The position numbers were made by a program, and so were the translations under genes. 64,000 bases of DNA from Streptomyces sp. NBC_00510. GTDB lineage: Bacteria; Actinomycetota; Actinomycetes; Streptomycetales; Streptomycetaceae. The stretch is from NCBI GenBank assembly GCA_036013505.1, contig CP107851.1, positions 9,224,001-9,288,000 on the forward strand, in the 5' to 3' direction. This document shows positions 8,099 to 17,269 of this stretch, in pieces. Numbering within the stretch: the first letter of the stretch is position 1; the number at the start of each line of letters is the position of its first letter. Under the pieces are notes generated by a model. It had not been told where the DNA came from and made no database searches. It saw only the letters and a list, made by a program, of their open reading frames with translations.

Positions 8099-9718
8099 TC
8101 AGTCCTTCAGGCGCAGGATGATGGGGTTGGTCAGCGCGGCCATGGCACCCCACTGCAGGTCGGGGGCCATCGTGTTGCCCTTGCCGGGCGTGCCGTCGGC
8201 CTTGGGGTGACGCACCTCGGCCCGCACGTACGCTGCGAGCGAGGCGGTGGTGCGCCAGACGACCGTGCCCGACCCGCTCGCGTCCAGCGACTCCTGGTGC
8301 ATCTGGCCCTCGTCGGTGATGAACCGTACGGTGCCGTTCGGGACGCCGGAGACCTCCAGGCGCACGTCGACCGGCGCGTCCGCGCGGAGCCGCAGCGTCT
8401 GCGCGATGCCGGCCTGCCGGCCGCCGCCGGTGGCGGTGAAGGCGAGGGTCACCGAGGAGGACTCGGCGACGTACGTCCGGCCCTCGCGGATGCCGGTCAG
8501 CACGGCCCTGCGGTTGAGGTCCTCGGCGTACACCACCGTCTGCGGCAGGCCGATGACCTGCGGGACGCTGTGGGCATCGCTGTTGCCGACGGCCGGCAGC
8601 CAGTCGTTCCCGGTTCGCATCGCGGTGCCGAGCATGGCGTCCCAGGTGTCGACCGCCGACTCGTCGTCGTAGGTCCAGGGGCCGTTCCACACTTCGACCG
8701 CGTCGGCGTCCTCGTAGCCGAACTTCCACTGGCAGCCCACGTACGGGCAGTACGGGTGGGCCGGGACGACGAGTCCGCCCTGGCGGTGGACCTGGCGGGC
8801 GAAGCGGGAGAACGCGTCGTCGCGGGCCCGGTAGCGCCAGTCGATCCACGTGCCCGGCTCCAGGCCCAGCGCCAGCCAGTGGCCGTTGCGCGTGGTGACC
8901 TCCTCGCCGGTGACGATCAGCAGGTCGGGTCCCGCGTACTCGCCCCACACGCCGTGCGCCGAGGAGGTGTTGTGGTCGGTGGAGACGATGAAGTCCAGGC
9001 CCGCCTGCCGTGCCCCGGCCGCCACCTCCGACGGCAGCCGCTTCCCGTCGGAGTGCACGGTGTGCAGGTGCGCGTCGCCCCGGTACCAGGCCCGGCCGCG
9101 GCCCTTGGCACGCTCGGCGGGATAGGACGGCACGAAGGGCGCCCCCGGGGCGCCGTACCGCAGGGTCACGCTCACCGAGTACTCCATGCCCTGCGGGGCG
9201 ACCTGGTAGGGGCCCAGCACGATGTGCCACGTGCCCTGGTTCACCGGCCCCGGCAGGTAACCGGGCGTGGTGCTGTCGCTGTTGACGACGAACGACGTGC
9301 GCGCCCCGCCCGACCAGCCGCGGAAGCCCCGGCCGCCCAGCGCGGTGCCGCGCTCGTCGAAGACGCCGATGTCGCAGGAGTTGCCCGGCGTGCCGGCCGG
9401 CACCGACGGCTTGTCGTAGGTGTACGAGACCGAGATCTGGTGGACGCCGCGCGGGACCTCGACCGGCAGGTACACGAAGTCGGCCACTCCGGTGCCGAGG
9501 TGACCGGTGATCACCTTGGTGACCTCGCCGCCCTCGGGCGCACCGGCCTCGGCCGCCTCGGCGAAGGTGACGGGCGCGAGCGTCAGGGCGCCCGCCGCGC
9601 CGGCGATCCCGCTCGCCATCAGCAGGGCCCGGCGGCCCAGGCCGGACGTCCCGGCGCCCGTCCCGTGCGGGGTCGGGGACGGTTCGTGACGGTGTTCACG
9701 GGATCCAGGCTGGCACAC
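8099..9718 (-). CDS. Secreted CehA/McbA-like PHP-domain metallohydrolase
   Basis: About 539 residues. The N-terminus is a Tat-type signal (LGRRALLMASGIAGAAG followed by an Ala-rich cleavage region), so export in folded form is likely. Then comes a beta-rich domain (residues ~60-180) and a PHP metallohydrolase domain with DAHLHTVHSDG, STDHNTSSAHG, VTGEEVTT, VPAHPY and GNSDAH, which supply the clustered His/Asp metal ligands of the CehA/McbA family. Relatives hydrolyse phosphoesters or carbamates. Start chosen at the GTG at 9718, which has a spaced GGGAGA; a GTG at 9763 lies directly against its GGAGGA and seems too close. No regulon operator is nearby. Confidence 0.82.
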   Translation of the reverse strand: MCQPGSREHRHEPSPTPHGTGAGTSGLGRRALLMASGIAGAAGALTLAPVTFAEAAEAGAPEGGEVTKVITGHLGTGVADFVYLPVEVPRGVHQISVSYTYDKPSVPAGTPGNSCDIGVFDERGTALGGRGFRGWSGGARTSFVVNSDSTTPGYLPGPVNQGTWHIVLGPYQVAPQGMEYSVSVTLRYGAPGAPFVPSYPAERAKGRGRAWYRGDAHLHTVHSDGKRLPSEVAAGARQAGLDFIVSTDHNTSSAHGVWGEYAGPDLLIVTGEEVTTRNGHWLALGLEPGTWIDWRYRARDDAFSRFARQVHRQGGLVVPAHPYCPYVGCQWKFGYEDADAVEVWNGPWTYDDESAVDTWDAMLGTAMRTGNDWLPAVGNSDAHSVPQVIGLPQTVVYAEDLNRRAVLTGIREGRTYVAESSSVTLAFTATGGGRQAGIAQTLRLRADAPVDVRLEVSGVPNGTVRFITDEGQMHQESLDASGSGTVVWRTTASLAAYVRAEVRHPKADGTPGKGNTMAPDLQWGAMAALTNPIILRLKD

Positions 9719-9847
9719 GGCGGCTCTCCCGAACGGGTGGTTTATGCACGGACTCCGGCACACTCCTCCGCCCGGGTGAACGCCGGGCAGAGCGCGGGGA
9801 ACCCCCGGCGACGCCGGCCTGAATCCCGGACCGCCCGGGACCCCGGC

Positions 9848-10756
9848 TCAGGGGCGCCGCGCCGGCCCCGCCTCCGCCCCGGCCGCCGCCTCCTCCGCGG
9901 CGGCGAGCAGGTCCTCGACGCGCAGCGAGGCGGGGTCACGCGCCGTCTCCAGGCGCAGCGCGAGCGCGCCGTGCACGGTCTTGCGGATCCGCCGCCCGTC
10001 CAGGCCCGTCAGCAGCTTGCCCACCCGCGCGTGCACCGCCGGATCCTCGGCCAGCGGCCGCAACTCGGGCCACTGCGCGGCCAGTGCGCGCAGCGAATCG
10101 GCCACGATGAGCGGCACCACCGACGCGTCCGGCAGCGCGGTGCGCACGACCAGGTCGGCCCGCGACAGAAAGGCGTCGTCCACCGCCTCGGCGAAGTTGG
10201 TCGTCACCACCAGCAGCGTCCCGGGACGCCGGGCCCGCAGCGCGTCCAGGCCGCTGAGGACGGCGTCGGTGGCGCGGTGCACGTCCACCGGATTGGTGTC
10301 GAAGGACGCGGCGTGCCGGCGCACCGCGAGGGCCTCGACCTCGTCGACGAGCACCAAGGTGTGCGGCCGGCGGGCCGCCAGCTCGGGCAGGGTGTCGTGG
10401 AAGAGCCGGGACACCGCCCGCTGGCTCTCGCCGAGCAGTTCGCTGGGGAAGGCGTGCGGATCGACCTCCACCAGGGTGGTCGCGCCGTGCGGCGCGAGCG
10501 TCCGGGCCGCGGCCTGGGCGACGCCCTGCGCGAGCGTCGTCTTGCCCGTGCCCGGAGGCCCGGCGAGCACCACGAGCCCGTGCGGGGCCACGGGGGAGCC
10601 CGCGAGCCGCCGCCCGTGCCGGAGCACGAGGACGGCGGTCGCGAGCAGCCGCTCCTTGACCCGTGGGTCGGTGATCACGGAGTCCCACGGCCCGTCGTGG
10701 TGGTCGGCGGGCAGGGCGTGGATCCCGGCCACGCCGTGCGGCAGTGCGGTGGTCAC
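9848..10756 (-). CDS. TRIP13/Pch2-like AAA+ ATPase
   Basis: A 302-residue AAA+ protein. Walker A is GPPGTGKT (residues 66-73) and Walker B is LVLVDEVE (134-141). The stretch after Walker B (RRHAASFDTNPVDVHRATDA, then VLSGLDAL, then TTNFAEAVDDAFLSRADLVV) follows the eukaryotic and bacterial TRIP13/Pch2 pattern closely, including the extended loop before the second conserved helix and the arginine-finger region. TRIP13 enzymes remodel HORMA-domain proteins, in bacteria mainly in CBASS defence. Here no HORMA protein or nucleotidyltransferase is visible. Instead the gene lies 16 bases after a bicupin at the end of the ABC-importer operon, suggesting it remodels a protein of this catabolic operon. 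It lacks an obvious separate N-terminal substrate-adaptor domain. GTG start. Confidence 0.78.
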   Translation of the reverse strand: MTTALPHGVAGIHALPADHHDGPWDSVITDPRVKERLLATAVLVLRHGRRLAGSPVAPHGLVVLAGPPGTGKTTLAQGVAQAAARTLAPHGATTLVEVDPHAFPSELLGESQRAVSRLFHDTLPELAARRPHTLVLVDEVEALAVRRHAASFDTNPVDVHRATDAVLSGLDALRARRPGTLLVVTTNFAEAVDDAFLSRADLVVRTALPDASVVPLIVADSLRALAAQWPELRPLAEDPAVHARVGKLLTGLDGRRIRKTVHGALALRLETARDPASLRVEDLLAAAEEAAAGAEAGPARRP

Positions 10757-10772
10757 CGCGTGCGCTCCCCTC

Positions 10773-11840
10773 TCACGGCCAGGTGGGGCGTTCGAGCGCC
10801 GGCCACTCGACGGTCGAGGGGTCGCCGGCCTGCGCGTCGCGGATGTGGTCCGGCGGCTCCTCGAAGAGGACCAGCGGATCGCACAGCGCCCGCATCGTCT
10901 CCAGCAGGCTGTCGAACATGTGGATCCGTACGACCTTCGCCGTCCGCTCCGGATCGGTGTTGACGTGCTGGTGCCACAGGAAGTGGTCGACGACGATGAT
11001 GTCGCCCTTCTTCCACGGGTGCCGCTCCCCGCCCTCGGGTTCGGTGCCCAGGTAGCTCTCGCCGCTGCCCTCCACGACGTACAGCCACGCCTCGCCCGGG
11101 TGGCGGTGCATCGACTGGGCGCGGCCCGGGCCGATCTCGAACATCGCCATCGTGATGCCGGACGCCTGGTAGCCGATGGCCCGGTCCAGGAGGAAGGTGG
11201 TGCGGGTGCCGCGCGGGGTGTTGCGCAGCTCCAGCTCGTCCCAGGCGGTGTGCAGCCGCCCGGAGCGGCGGGCCTCCTGGTCGCGGGCGAGCCGGCGCAG
11301 GCGGGCGGCGTACGGGTCGGCGCCGTCGTGGCCGGGGGAGTACGGCGGGCGCGGCGGCAGTTCGGCGACGGGGGTGTGCCCCGCGTCCTCGATGACGGCC
11401 ATGCCCATGGTCTCCAGCAGCGGTTCGCTGGAGAAGGTCAGGTAACGCGCCGTCGTGCCGCCGTCGTTGCCGCTGCGGTGCCAGGACCAGGCGGGCAGGT
11501 GGAGGGAGTCGCCGGGGCCCCAGTCGACGCGCTCGCCGTCGATCTCGGTCCAGCCGTGCCCGGCGACGACGAACACCATGGCGTCCCAGGAGTGCCGGTG
11601 CACGGTGGTCGTCGTCCCCGGCTCGAACTCGTGGGCGAGGGCGTCCATGGTGCGGGTGGGTCGGTCGCCGTCGGCGCCGGTGTAGACGCCGACCCGGCTG
11701 CCCCGTGCGGTGGGGTGCATCGTGACGTCATCCAGGGCGACGACGGTGCGGTGGTTGTCCCGCCATCGCTCGATGAACTCGGCCCGGCGGCGTTTCTGGA
11801 CGTGGTAATGGGTGACCCCGGTGGTGGTACGGGTACTCAA
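10773..11840 (-). CDS. Bicupin protein 2 (both metal sites intact)
   Basis: A 355-residue bicupin. Both barrels keep canonical metal ligands: VHRHSWD and WHRSGN in the first, MHRHPGEAWLYVVEG and HQHVN in the second. Of the three bicupins here it is the only one with two complete sites, making it the best candidate for a metal-dependent oxygenase or isomerase on the pathway. The N-terminus (THYHVQKRRRAEFIERWR) resembles a helical extension. The start is a TTG at 11840 with GGGAGG upstream. Coupled by a 16-base gap to the TRIP13-like ATPase and separated by 81 bases from the MFS gene before it. Confidence 0.8.
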   Translation of the reverse strand: MSTRTTTGVTHYHVQKRRRAEFIERWRDNHRTVVALDDVTMHPTARGSRVGVYTGADGDRPTRTMDALAHEFEPGTTTTVHRHSWDAMVFVVAGHGWTEIDGERVDWGPGDSLHLPAWSWHRSGNDGGTTARYLTFSSEPLLETMGMAVIEDAGHTPVAELPPRPPYSPGHDGADPYAARLRRLARDQEARRSGRLHTAWDELELRNTPRGTRTTFLLDRAIGYQASGITMAMFEIGPGRAQSMHRHPGEAWLYVVEGSGESYLGTEPEGGERHPWKKGDIIVVDHFLWHQHVNTDPERTAKVVRIHMFDSLLETMRALCDPLVLFEEPPDHIRDAQAGDPSTVEWPALERPTWP

Positions 11841-11921
11841 CGTGCCTCCCGACTGGAGTGGACGGACGAAGCGCCGACGTGCGCTTGCACGTACGCGCGG
11901 GGAAGGGAACAGGGGAGCGGG

Positions 11922-13142
11922 TCAGCCGGTGGCCCCGGCCACGCTGTACTCGCGGACGGTACGGCTGCGTGCCGCGCTGAGCCCGGAGGCGAGGGCGGGC
12001 ACGAGTCCGCCGACGGTGAGCGCGGCCACCGGCCCGACGGCGCCGGCGAAGGCGCCCATCGCCGTGTCACCGAGCGCGGGTCCGCCCCGGGAGCACATCT
12101 GGTAGATCGCCGAGACCCGGCCGCGCAGCTCGTCCGGGGTCTCCAACTGCACCGCGGCGTGGCGGACCGTGGTCGCCACCGCGTCCGCGGCGCCGAGCGC
12201 GACCGCCGCCAGCAGCGCCACGGGGAACACCCGTGCCTGGGCGAGGCCCACGACGGCCAGCCCGTACGTGGCCGTGCCCCACAGCACGATGCGACCCGAC
12301 CGGGCCGTGCGCACCAGCCGGAACACCCACGCCGACCCGATCAGAGCGCCCGCCGAGGGGGCGGCGGACAGCAGCCCGTACCCGGTGGCGCCGACGTGCA
12401 GGACGTCCGCGGCGAAGGCGGGCAGCAGCACCCGGTACGCGCCGAAGACGGTGGCCGCCAGGTCCAGCCCCATCAACTGCCAGACCACCGGCCGCCCGGA
12501 GACGTGGCCCACGCCCTCCCGCAGGCTCTCCAGCAGGGGCCGCCGCCTGCCGTCGACCGCGAGCGGCGGCACCCGCAGCAGCGCGAGGACGACGACGAGC
12601 ACGGCGTACGTCACGGCGTCGAAGACGTACACCGCCCCCGGTCCGCCCAGCGCGATCAGCACACCGGCGAAGGCGGGCCCGACCAGGATCGCCAGTTCCC
12701 GCGAGGGGTTGAGCAGGGCGAAGGCGTCGACCAGGCGGTCGCGCGGCACCATCGCGGGGATGAGCGCCTGCCGCGCCGGCTGGTCGAAGGTCGCCGCGGC
12801 CGTGGCGAGCAGCGACGACACGACGACGGTCCCCACGGTCGCGGCACCGGTCAGGGTGAGCGCCGCCAGGCCCGCCGAGACCAGCAGCGCCAGCGCCTGC
12901 GTCGCCTGGAGCAGCCTGCGCCGGTCGAGGCGGTCGGCGTAGATCCCGCCGACGGGGGAGAGCAGCAGCAGCGCCACGGCCTGGGCCAGACCCACCAGGC
13001 CCACCTGCGCGGTGGACCCGGTGAGCTCGTACACCTGGTAGAGGTTGGCGGCGACGGCGCCCCTCGTCCCGATCTGGGAGAGGACGACGCCGCCCCAGTA
13101 GAGGTCGAAGTCGCGGTTGCGCAGTACCTCGGGTATCGCCAT
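11922..13142 (-). CDS. MFS transporter (MFS_3 / enterobactin-exporter-like)
   Basis: A 406-residue major facilitator with about 12 hydrophobic helices. The loop motif between helices 2 and 3 is GGIYADRLDRRRLLQATQ, and TFDQPARQALIPAMVPRD is the characteristic cytoplasmic stretch of the MFS_3 group, which are usually proton-driven exporters. The start ATG is three bases after the ABC ATPase stop, so it is co-translated with the importer. Having an exporter-type MFS inside an import operon suggests efflux of a toxic intermediate or of excess substrate; that is inference. Confidence 0.85.
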   Translation of the reverse strand: MAIPEVLRNRDFDLYWGGVVLSQIGTRGAVAANLYQVYELTGSTAQVGLVGLAQAVALLLLSPVGGIYADRLDRRRLLQATQALALLVSAGLAALTLTGAATVGTVVVSSLLATAAATFDQPARQALIPAMVPRDRLVDAFALLNPSRELAILVGPAFAGVLIALGGPGAVYVFDAVTYAVLVVVLALLRVPPLAVDGRRRPLLESLREGVGHVSGRPVVWQLMGLDLAATVFGAYRVLLPAFAADVLHVGATGYGLLSAAPSAGALIGSAWVFRLVRTARSGRIVLWGTATYGLAVVGLAQARVFPVALLAAVALGAADAVATTVRHAAVQLETPDELRGRVSAIYQMCSRGGPALGDTAMGAFAGAVGPVAALTVGGLVPALASGLSAARSRTVREYSVAGATG

Positions 13143-13145
13143 CGG

Positions 13146-14282
13146 TCAGTCGACCGGGACCAGGGTGACCTTGTCCGGGGCGATGGAGAAGTGGACCTCG
13201 GTGCCCGGCGGGATCGACAGGTTGGGGTTGGAGCGGTTGCGGATCTCCAGGTCCCCCACCCCGACGATGTGGTCGACGACGTCCCCCATGAACGCGCGGG
13301 TCAGCACCCGGCCGGACAGCTCGTTGGGGACGTCGCCGCGCCGGTCGGTGGACAGGTCGACGCACTCCGGGCGGATCGAGATCAGCACCGTGTCCCCCAC
13401 CGAGGGGACCCGCTCCACCTTCCGGGCGACCAGCCTGCCCGGCGCGGTGTCGACCACGACCTCGTCGCCGTCCACGCCCACCACCTTCGCCTCGATGAAG
13501 TTGGACGTGCCGATGAACTCGGCGACGAAGCGGGTGGCCGGCTTGGTGTAGATCTCGCGGGGCTTGCCGATCTGCTCGATGCGGCCCTCGTTCATCACCG
13601 CGATCCGGTTCGACATCACCAGCGCCTCGGACTGGTCGTGGGTCACGTAGATCGCGGTGAGGTTCAGCTCGCGCTGCAGCCGCTTCAGCTCGAAGCGCAT
13701 GGACTCGCGGAGCTTGGCGTCCAGGTTGGACAGCGGTTCGTCCAGCAGCATCAGCTCGGGCCGGGTCACCAGGGCGCGGGCCAGCGCCAGGCGCTGCTGC
13801 TGGCCGCCGGAGAGCTTGGTGGCCGGCCGCCCGGCGTACGCGCCCAGCTCGATGACCTCGAGGACCTGCTGCACCCGCTCCTCGATCTCCTGCCGTCCCG
13901 GGCGCTTCGCGCGCGGCATGACCTCCAGCGGGAACGAGACGTTCTTGAAGACCGTCATGTGCGGCCAGATGGCGTACGACTGGAAGACCATGCCGAAGCC
14001 GCGGCGGTTGGCGCGCAGGTTGACGCCCTGCCGCGCGTCGAACAGCACCCGGCCGCCGAGGGTGACCCGGCCCTCGGTCGGCCGCTCCAGGCCCGCGACC
14101 GAGCGCAGCGTCGTCGTCTTGCCGCACCCGGAGGGGCCGAGCAGCGTGAACAGTTCGCCGTCGTGGACCTCGAAGTCGACCCCGCCGACCGCGTAGACCC
14201 GCGTGCCCTCGGCGGCCTTGCGGCGGGAGGCGCGTCCCCCGGTTTCCTCGTAGCTCTTCTTGAGGGATTCGACCGTCAGCAT
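13146..14282 (-). CDS. ABC transporter ATP-binding protein (PotA/FbpC-like)
   Basis: A 378-residue importer ATPase. Walker A GPSGCGKTT, Q-loop with FQSYAIWPHM, signature LSGGQQQRLALARAL, Walker B LMLLDEPLSNLDAKLR and switch THDQSEAL are all present. The C-terminal ~110 residues form the TOBE-type beta domain found in the polyamine/iron/sugar importer class. ATG at 14282 is preceded by a short gap to the permease gene. It powers the permease encoded just upstream and presumably serves both binding lipoproteins of the operon. Confidence 0.93.
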   Translation of the reverse strand: MLTVESLKKSYEETGGRASRRKAAEGTRVYAVGGVDFEVHDGELFTLLGPSGCGKTTTLRSVAGLERPTEGRVTLGGRVLFDARQGVNLRANRRGFGMVFQSYAIWPHMTVFKNVSFPLEVMPRAKRPGRQEIEERVQQVLEVIELGAYAGRPATKLSGGQQQRLALARALVTRPELMLLDEPLSNLDAKLRESMRFELKRLQRELNLTAIYVTHDQSEALVMSNRIAVMNEGRIEQIGKPREIYTKPATRFVAEFIGTSNFIEAKVVGVDGDEVVVDTAPGRLVARKVERVPSVGDTVLISIRPECVDLSTDRRGDVPNELSGRVLTRAFMGDVVDHIVGVGDLEIRNRSNPNLSIPPGTEVHFSIAPDKVTLVPVD

Positions 14283-14299
14283 CCCTGTGATTCCTATCG

Positions 14300-16105
14300 C
14301 TAGTTCGCGGAGTCGCCCTGCAGCCCGAAGCGGGCGCCGAGACGGTAGGCAATGGAGACGAGCAGGACGAGGAGCACGACCATGCAGACGCCGAGCGCGG
14401 CGAGCGTGGTGAACTGGCCGTTCTCGAACTGCTCCCAGATCAGCACCGACAGCACTTCCTTGCCCGGGCTGTACAGCAGGATGGTGCTGGACAACTCCCG
14501 GAAGGAGACCACCAGGATGTAGACCCAGCCGGCGAGGATGCCGCTGCTCATCAGCGGCAGCAGCACCCGCCGGAAGGTCTGGAACCACGAGGCCCCGGAC
14601 ACCGCCGCGGACTCCTCCAGTTCCGGCGACATCTGGGCCATCGCCGACGACGCGTAGCGCATGCCGTAGGGCAGGTAGCGCGTGCAGTACGACACCAGCA
14701 GGATGAGCAGCGTGCCGTAGATCGGCAGCGGCATCCGCAGGTAGACGAAGGACAGCGCGAGGCCCAGGACCAGGCCGGGGATGACGATGGGCGTGAAGGC
14801 CAGCAGGTCCAGCAGCCGCCGGCCCGGCGCCTTGGTGCGCAGCACGACCCAGGAGACGATCGCGGTGAGCACCATGACCACGGTCGCGGCGCCCACCCCG
14901 ACGATGAGCGAGTTCTTCAGCGCCGTGAACGCCAGCGGCATGTCGGCGACCTCGCGGTAGTTGTCCAGCGTCATCGAGCCGAACGTCTTCCGGGAGGGAG
15001 CGGTGTAGTACTTGAGCAGGCTCGCGTAGACCAGGACGGCGACCGGCAGGACGACCGTGAGCAGGAAGTAGCCGATCACGGCGGCGCCCACGAACGGCCG
15101 GGCGCGCCCCAGTTCCACCGGGCGGGGCCGGAACGCCTTGCCGGTGACCGTCTGGAAGTTGCGCGAGGAGCGCTGCAGCCAGCCGGAGACCAGCACCCCC
15201 GCCGCGGCGATGACCAGCAGGCCGATCGCGTAGGCCCCGGCGGCACCGTAGTCGGCGGGGTAGGAGCGCAGCACGAAGTAGATCCGGCTGGTGAAGACGT
15301 AGATGCCGTTCTGCAGTCCGAGCAGGCCGGGCACCTCGAAGCTCTCCAGCGACTGCACGAACATCAGCAGCGCCGCCGAGATCATCGCCGGGCGCAGCAG
15401 CGGGACGGTGACGCGCCGCAGCACGGTGAGCCGGCCGGCCCCCGACATGGCGGCCGACTCCTCCAGCGAGGGGTCCATCGCCCGGAAGGCGGCCACCATC
15501 AGCAGGAACGCGACGGGGGCGAGGTGCAGCCCCTGCACCCAGATCATGCCCCACACGCTGAAGATGTTGATCGGCGTGGTGCCGAACAGGGGCTTGAACA
15601 CCAGGGAGTTGAGCACGCCGCTCGACGGGTCGCCGAGGAAGATCCAGGAGGTGGCGTAGAGGATGCCGGGCACGATGAGCGGTACCAGCGAGGCGGCGAA
15701 GAACAGCCCCTTGAACGGGGTGTCGGTGCGCACCTGGACGTAGGCGAGCACGGTGCCGAGCACGAGGGCGAGCGCGGCCGAGCCGAAGGCGAACCACAGC
15801 GAGTTCAGCATCATCGAGCCGGCCTGCGAGTTGCCCCCGTAGGCACGGGAGAAGGCCGAGACGGACACCCCCGCGCCGTCGGCGCTCAGGAAGGTGTCGT
15901 GGACCAGGTAGCCCAGCGGGACGACGGCGAGGTAGCCGACGATCACGACGGCCGCGCCGACCAGCAGGCCCTGCAGGGACAGCGGACGCCTCAGCAGCCG
16001 GGCGAGGCGGCCCGGTCCGGCGGTGCCGGCCGGCTCGGGGACGGTGTCCGTCCCGGGGGCCCGGTCGTCGTCCCGGGACGCGGCGGGTGCGGGTACGAGG
16101 GTCAT
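14300..16105 (-). CDS. ABC transporter permease, fused double domain
   Basis: A 601-residue membrane protein with two binding-protein-dependent permease domains in one chain, about 12 helices in all. Each half carries an EAA-loop motif for contact with the ATPase: EESAAMSGAGRLTVLRRVTV and EESAAVSGASWFQTFRRVLL. This fused layout is characteristic of the Fe(III)/thiamine/phosphonate-type importer class (FbpB/SfuB-like). It sits between the binding-protein genes and the ATPase gene with gaps of only a few bases. The substrate of this class is not fixed; the genomic context points to an aromatic or organic acid rather than iron. Confidence 0.92.
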   Translation of the reverse strand: MTLVPAPAASRDDDRAPGTDTVPEPAGTAGPGRLARLLRRPLSLQGLLVGAAVVIVGYLAVVPLGYLVHDTFLSADGAGVSVSAFSRAYGGNSQAGSMMLNSLWFAFGSAALALVLGTVLAYVQVRTDTPFKGLFFAASLVPLIVPGILYATSWIFLGDPSSGVLNSLVFKPLFGTTPINIFSVWGMIWVQGLHLAPVAFLLMVAAFRAMDPSLEESAAMSGAGRLTVLRRVTVPLLRPAMISAALLMFVQSLESFEVPGLLGLQNGIYVFTSRIYFVLRSYPADYGAAGAYAIGLLVIAAAGVLVSGWLQRSSRNFQTVTGKAFRPRPVELGRARPFVGAAVIGYFLLTVVLPVAVLVYASLLKYYTAPSRKTFGSMTLDNYREVADMPLAFTALKNSLIVGVGAATVVMVLTAIVSWVVLRTKAPGRRLLDLLAFTPIVIPGLVLGLALSFVYLRMPLPIYGTLLILLVSYCTRYLPYGMRYASSAMAQMSPELEESAAVSGASWFQTFRRVLLPLMSSGILAGWVYILVVSFRELSSTILLYSPGKEVLSVLIWEQFENGQFTTLAALGVCMVVLLVLLVSIAYRLGARFGLQGDSAN

Positions 16106-16111
16106 CGGCGG

Positions 16112-17221
16112 TCAGTTCCCCACCGTGGCGGCGCCGCGCAGCAGCGCGTCGTACTTCTTGTCCCAGCTGCCGTCGTCCTTGCTCAGTCCCTCGACGTCGA
16201 AGGGGACGAGGGTGAGGCCGTCGAGGCTCTTGTCGCCGGGCACCTTGGTGGAGGGGGTCAGGCCCAGCTTGACCAGCTCCTTCTGCCCGTCGGTGAGCAG
16301 CCAGTGGTAGAACAGCCAGGCGGCGGCGGGGTGCTGGGCACCCTTGATCATGCCGACGCCGTTGGGCCGGGCGAACGCGGGGATCTTCGACACGCCGCCC
16401 TGCGGGAGGTAGGTGACGGGGGCGCCCTCCTGGGTGGCCCGGTAGGTGATGTAGGTGTAGTTCATCGCCTCCATCGGGGTCTGGCCGGCGGTGAGGAACT
16501 GCATCATCGTGGTGTGGCCCTTGGCGACCTTGGAGTTGGCCGCGATCTGCTTCCAGAGCGTGTCGACCTCGGCCTGGGTCTTGCCGTGCGCCAGCCAGTA
16601 CTTGGTGACGTTCTCGAACCAGTCGCTGTCGCTGAGCTCCAGGGTGATCTTGCCCTTGTACTTGGGCCGGGCCAGGTCCTCCCAGCTCTGCGGTTCGTCG
16701 GCGGGCTTGATCAGCTCGGTGTTCCAGGCGGGCTGGAAGACGTTGAGCCGGCTGGCCGTCCACTGGTCGAACGTGCCGGCCTTCTCCACCTTGTCGAGGG
16801 CGGAGCCGTTGAACTTGACGAGGTAGCCGTTGTCGGCGAGCGCGGTCATCTCGAGGAAGTTGGTCTCGACGGCGTCGGCGCCCGGCCGGTTGGCCTTCTC
16901 CTCCTGGAGCGTGCGCTGCAGCACCGTCTCGGAGTTGCCGCGGAAGACGCTGACGTGGATGCCGTACTTCTTCTCGAAGGCCTTGCCTATGGGGGTGGCG
17001 ATGTCCGCCGTCATCGAGGTGTAGAGGGAGAGCACTCTCCCTTCCTTCCCCGCGAGTTCCCTGGCCTTGGCGACCTGCTGCTCCTTGGGCAGCCCGGCGA
17101 TCTGGGAGTAGACGGACTCGGCCTGGCTGTTGGAAGCGCCCGGGACGGCGCCGCCGCACCCTGTGGTGACGGCCGCGACCAGCAGTCCGGCCACGGCGAG
17201 AGTCGAGTTGCGGGTCCTCAT
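16112..17221 (-). CDS. Solute-binding lipoprotein 2 of the importer
   Basis: A 369-residue extracellular binding protein. The signal peptide ends in a lipobox (VTTGC), so it is a membrane-anchored lipoprotein. The mature part follows the FbpA/family-1 pattern (GRVLSLYTSMTADIATPIGK, then VFRGNSETVLQRTLQEEKA). It is paralogous to the next gene upstream: both contain NSETVLQR, a PNGVG segment and the KYDALLRG / AYDALLRG ending. The two proteins have clearly diverged, so they probably present different but related ligands to one permease. Confidence 0.9.
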   Translation of the reverse strand: MRTRNSTLAVAGLLVAAVTTGCGGAVPGASNSQAESVYSQIAGLPKEQQVAKARELAGKEGRVLSLYTSMTADIATPIGKAFEKKYGIHVSVFRGNSETVLQRTLQEEKANRPGADAVETNFLEMTALADNGYLVKFNGSALDKVEKAGTFDQWTASRLNVFQPAWNTELIKPADEPQSWEDLARPKYKGKITLELSDSDWFENVTKYWLAHGKTQAEVDTLWKQIAANSKVAKGHTTMMQFLTAGQTPMEAMNYTYITYRATQEGAPVTYLPQGGVSKIPAFARPNGVGMIKGAQHPAAAWLFYHWLLTDGQKELVKLGLTPSTKVPGDKSLDGLTLVPFDVEGLSKDDGSWDKKYDALLRGAATVGN

Positions 17222-17269
17222 GTGGAGCTCTCCTGTATCGAGGGTGCGAGAGGGGGTGTGGGTGTGCGG

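Noticed and set aside
9848-10756. CBASS defence operon around the TRIP13-like gene
   Set aside because: No CD-NTase, HORMA or effector gene is adjacent; neighbours are metabolic.
9981-14303. 1,440-codon plus-strand open frame
   Set aside because: Opposite to well-supported AAA, bicupin, MFS and ATPase genes; composition is the usual high-GC antisense artefact.
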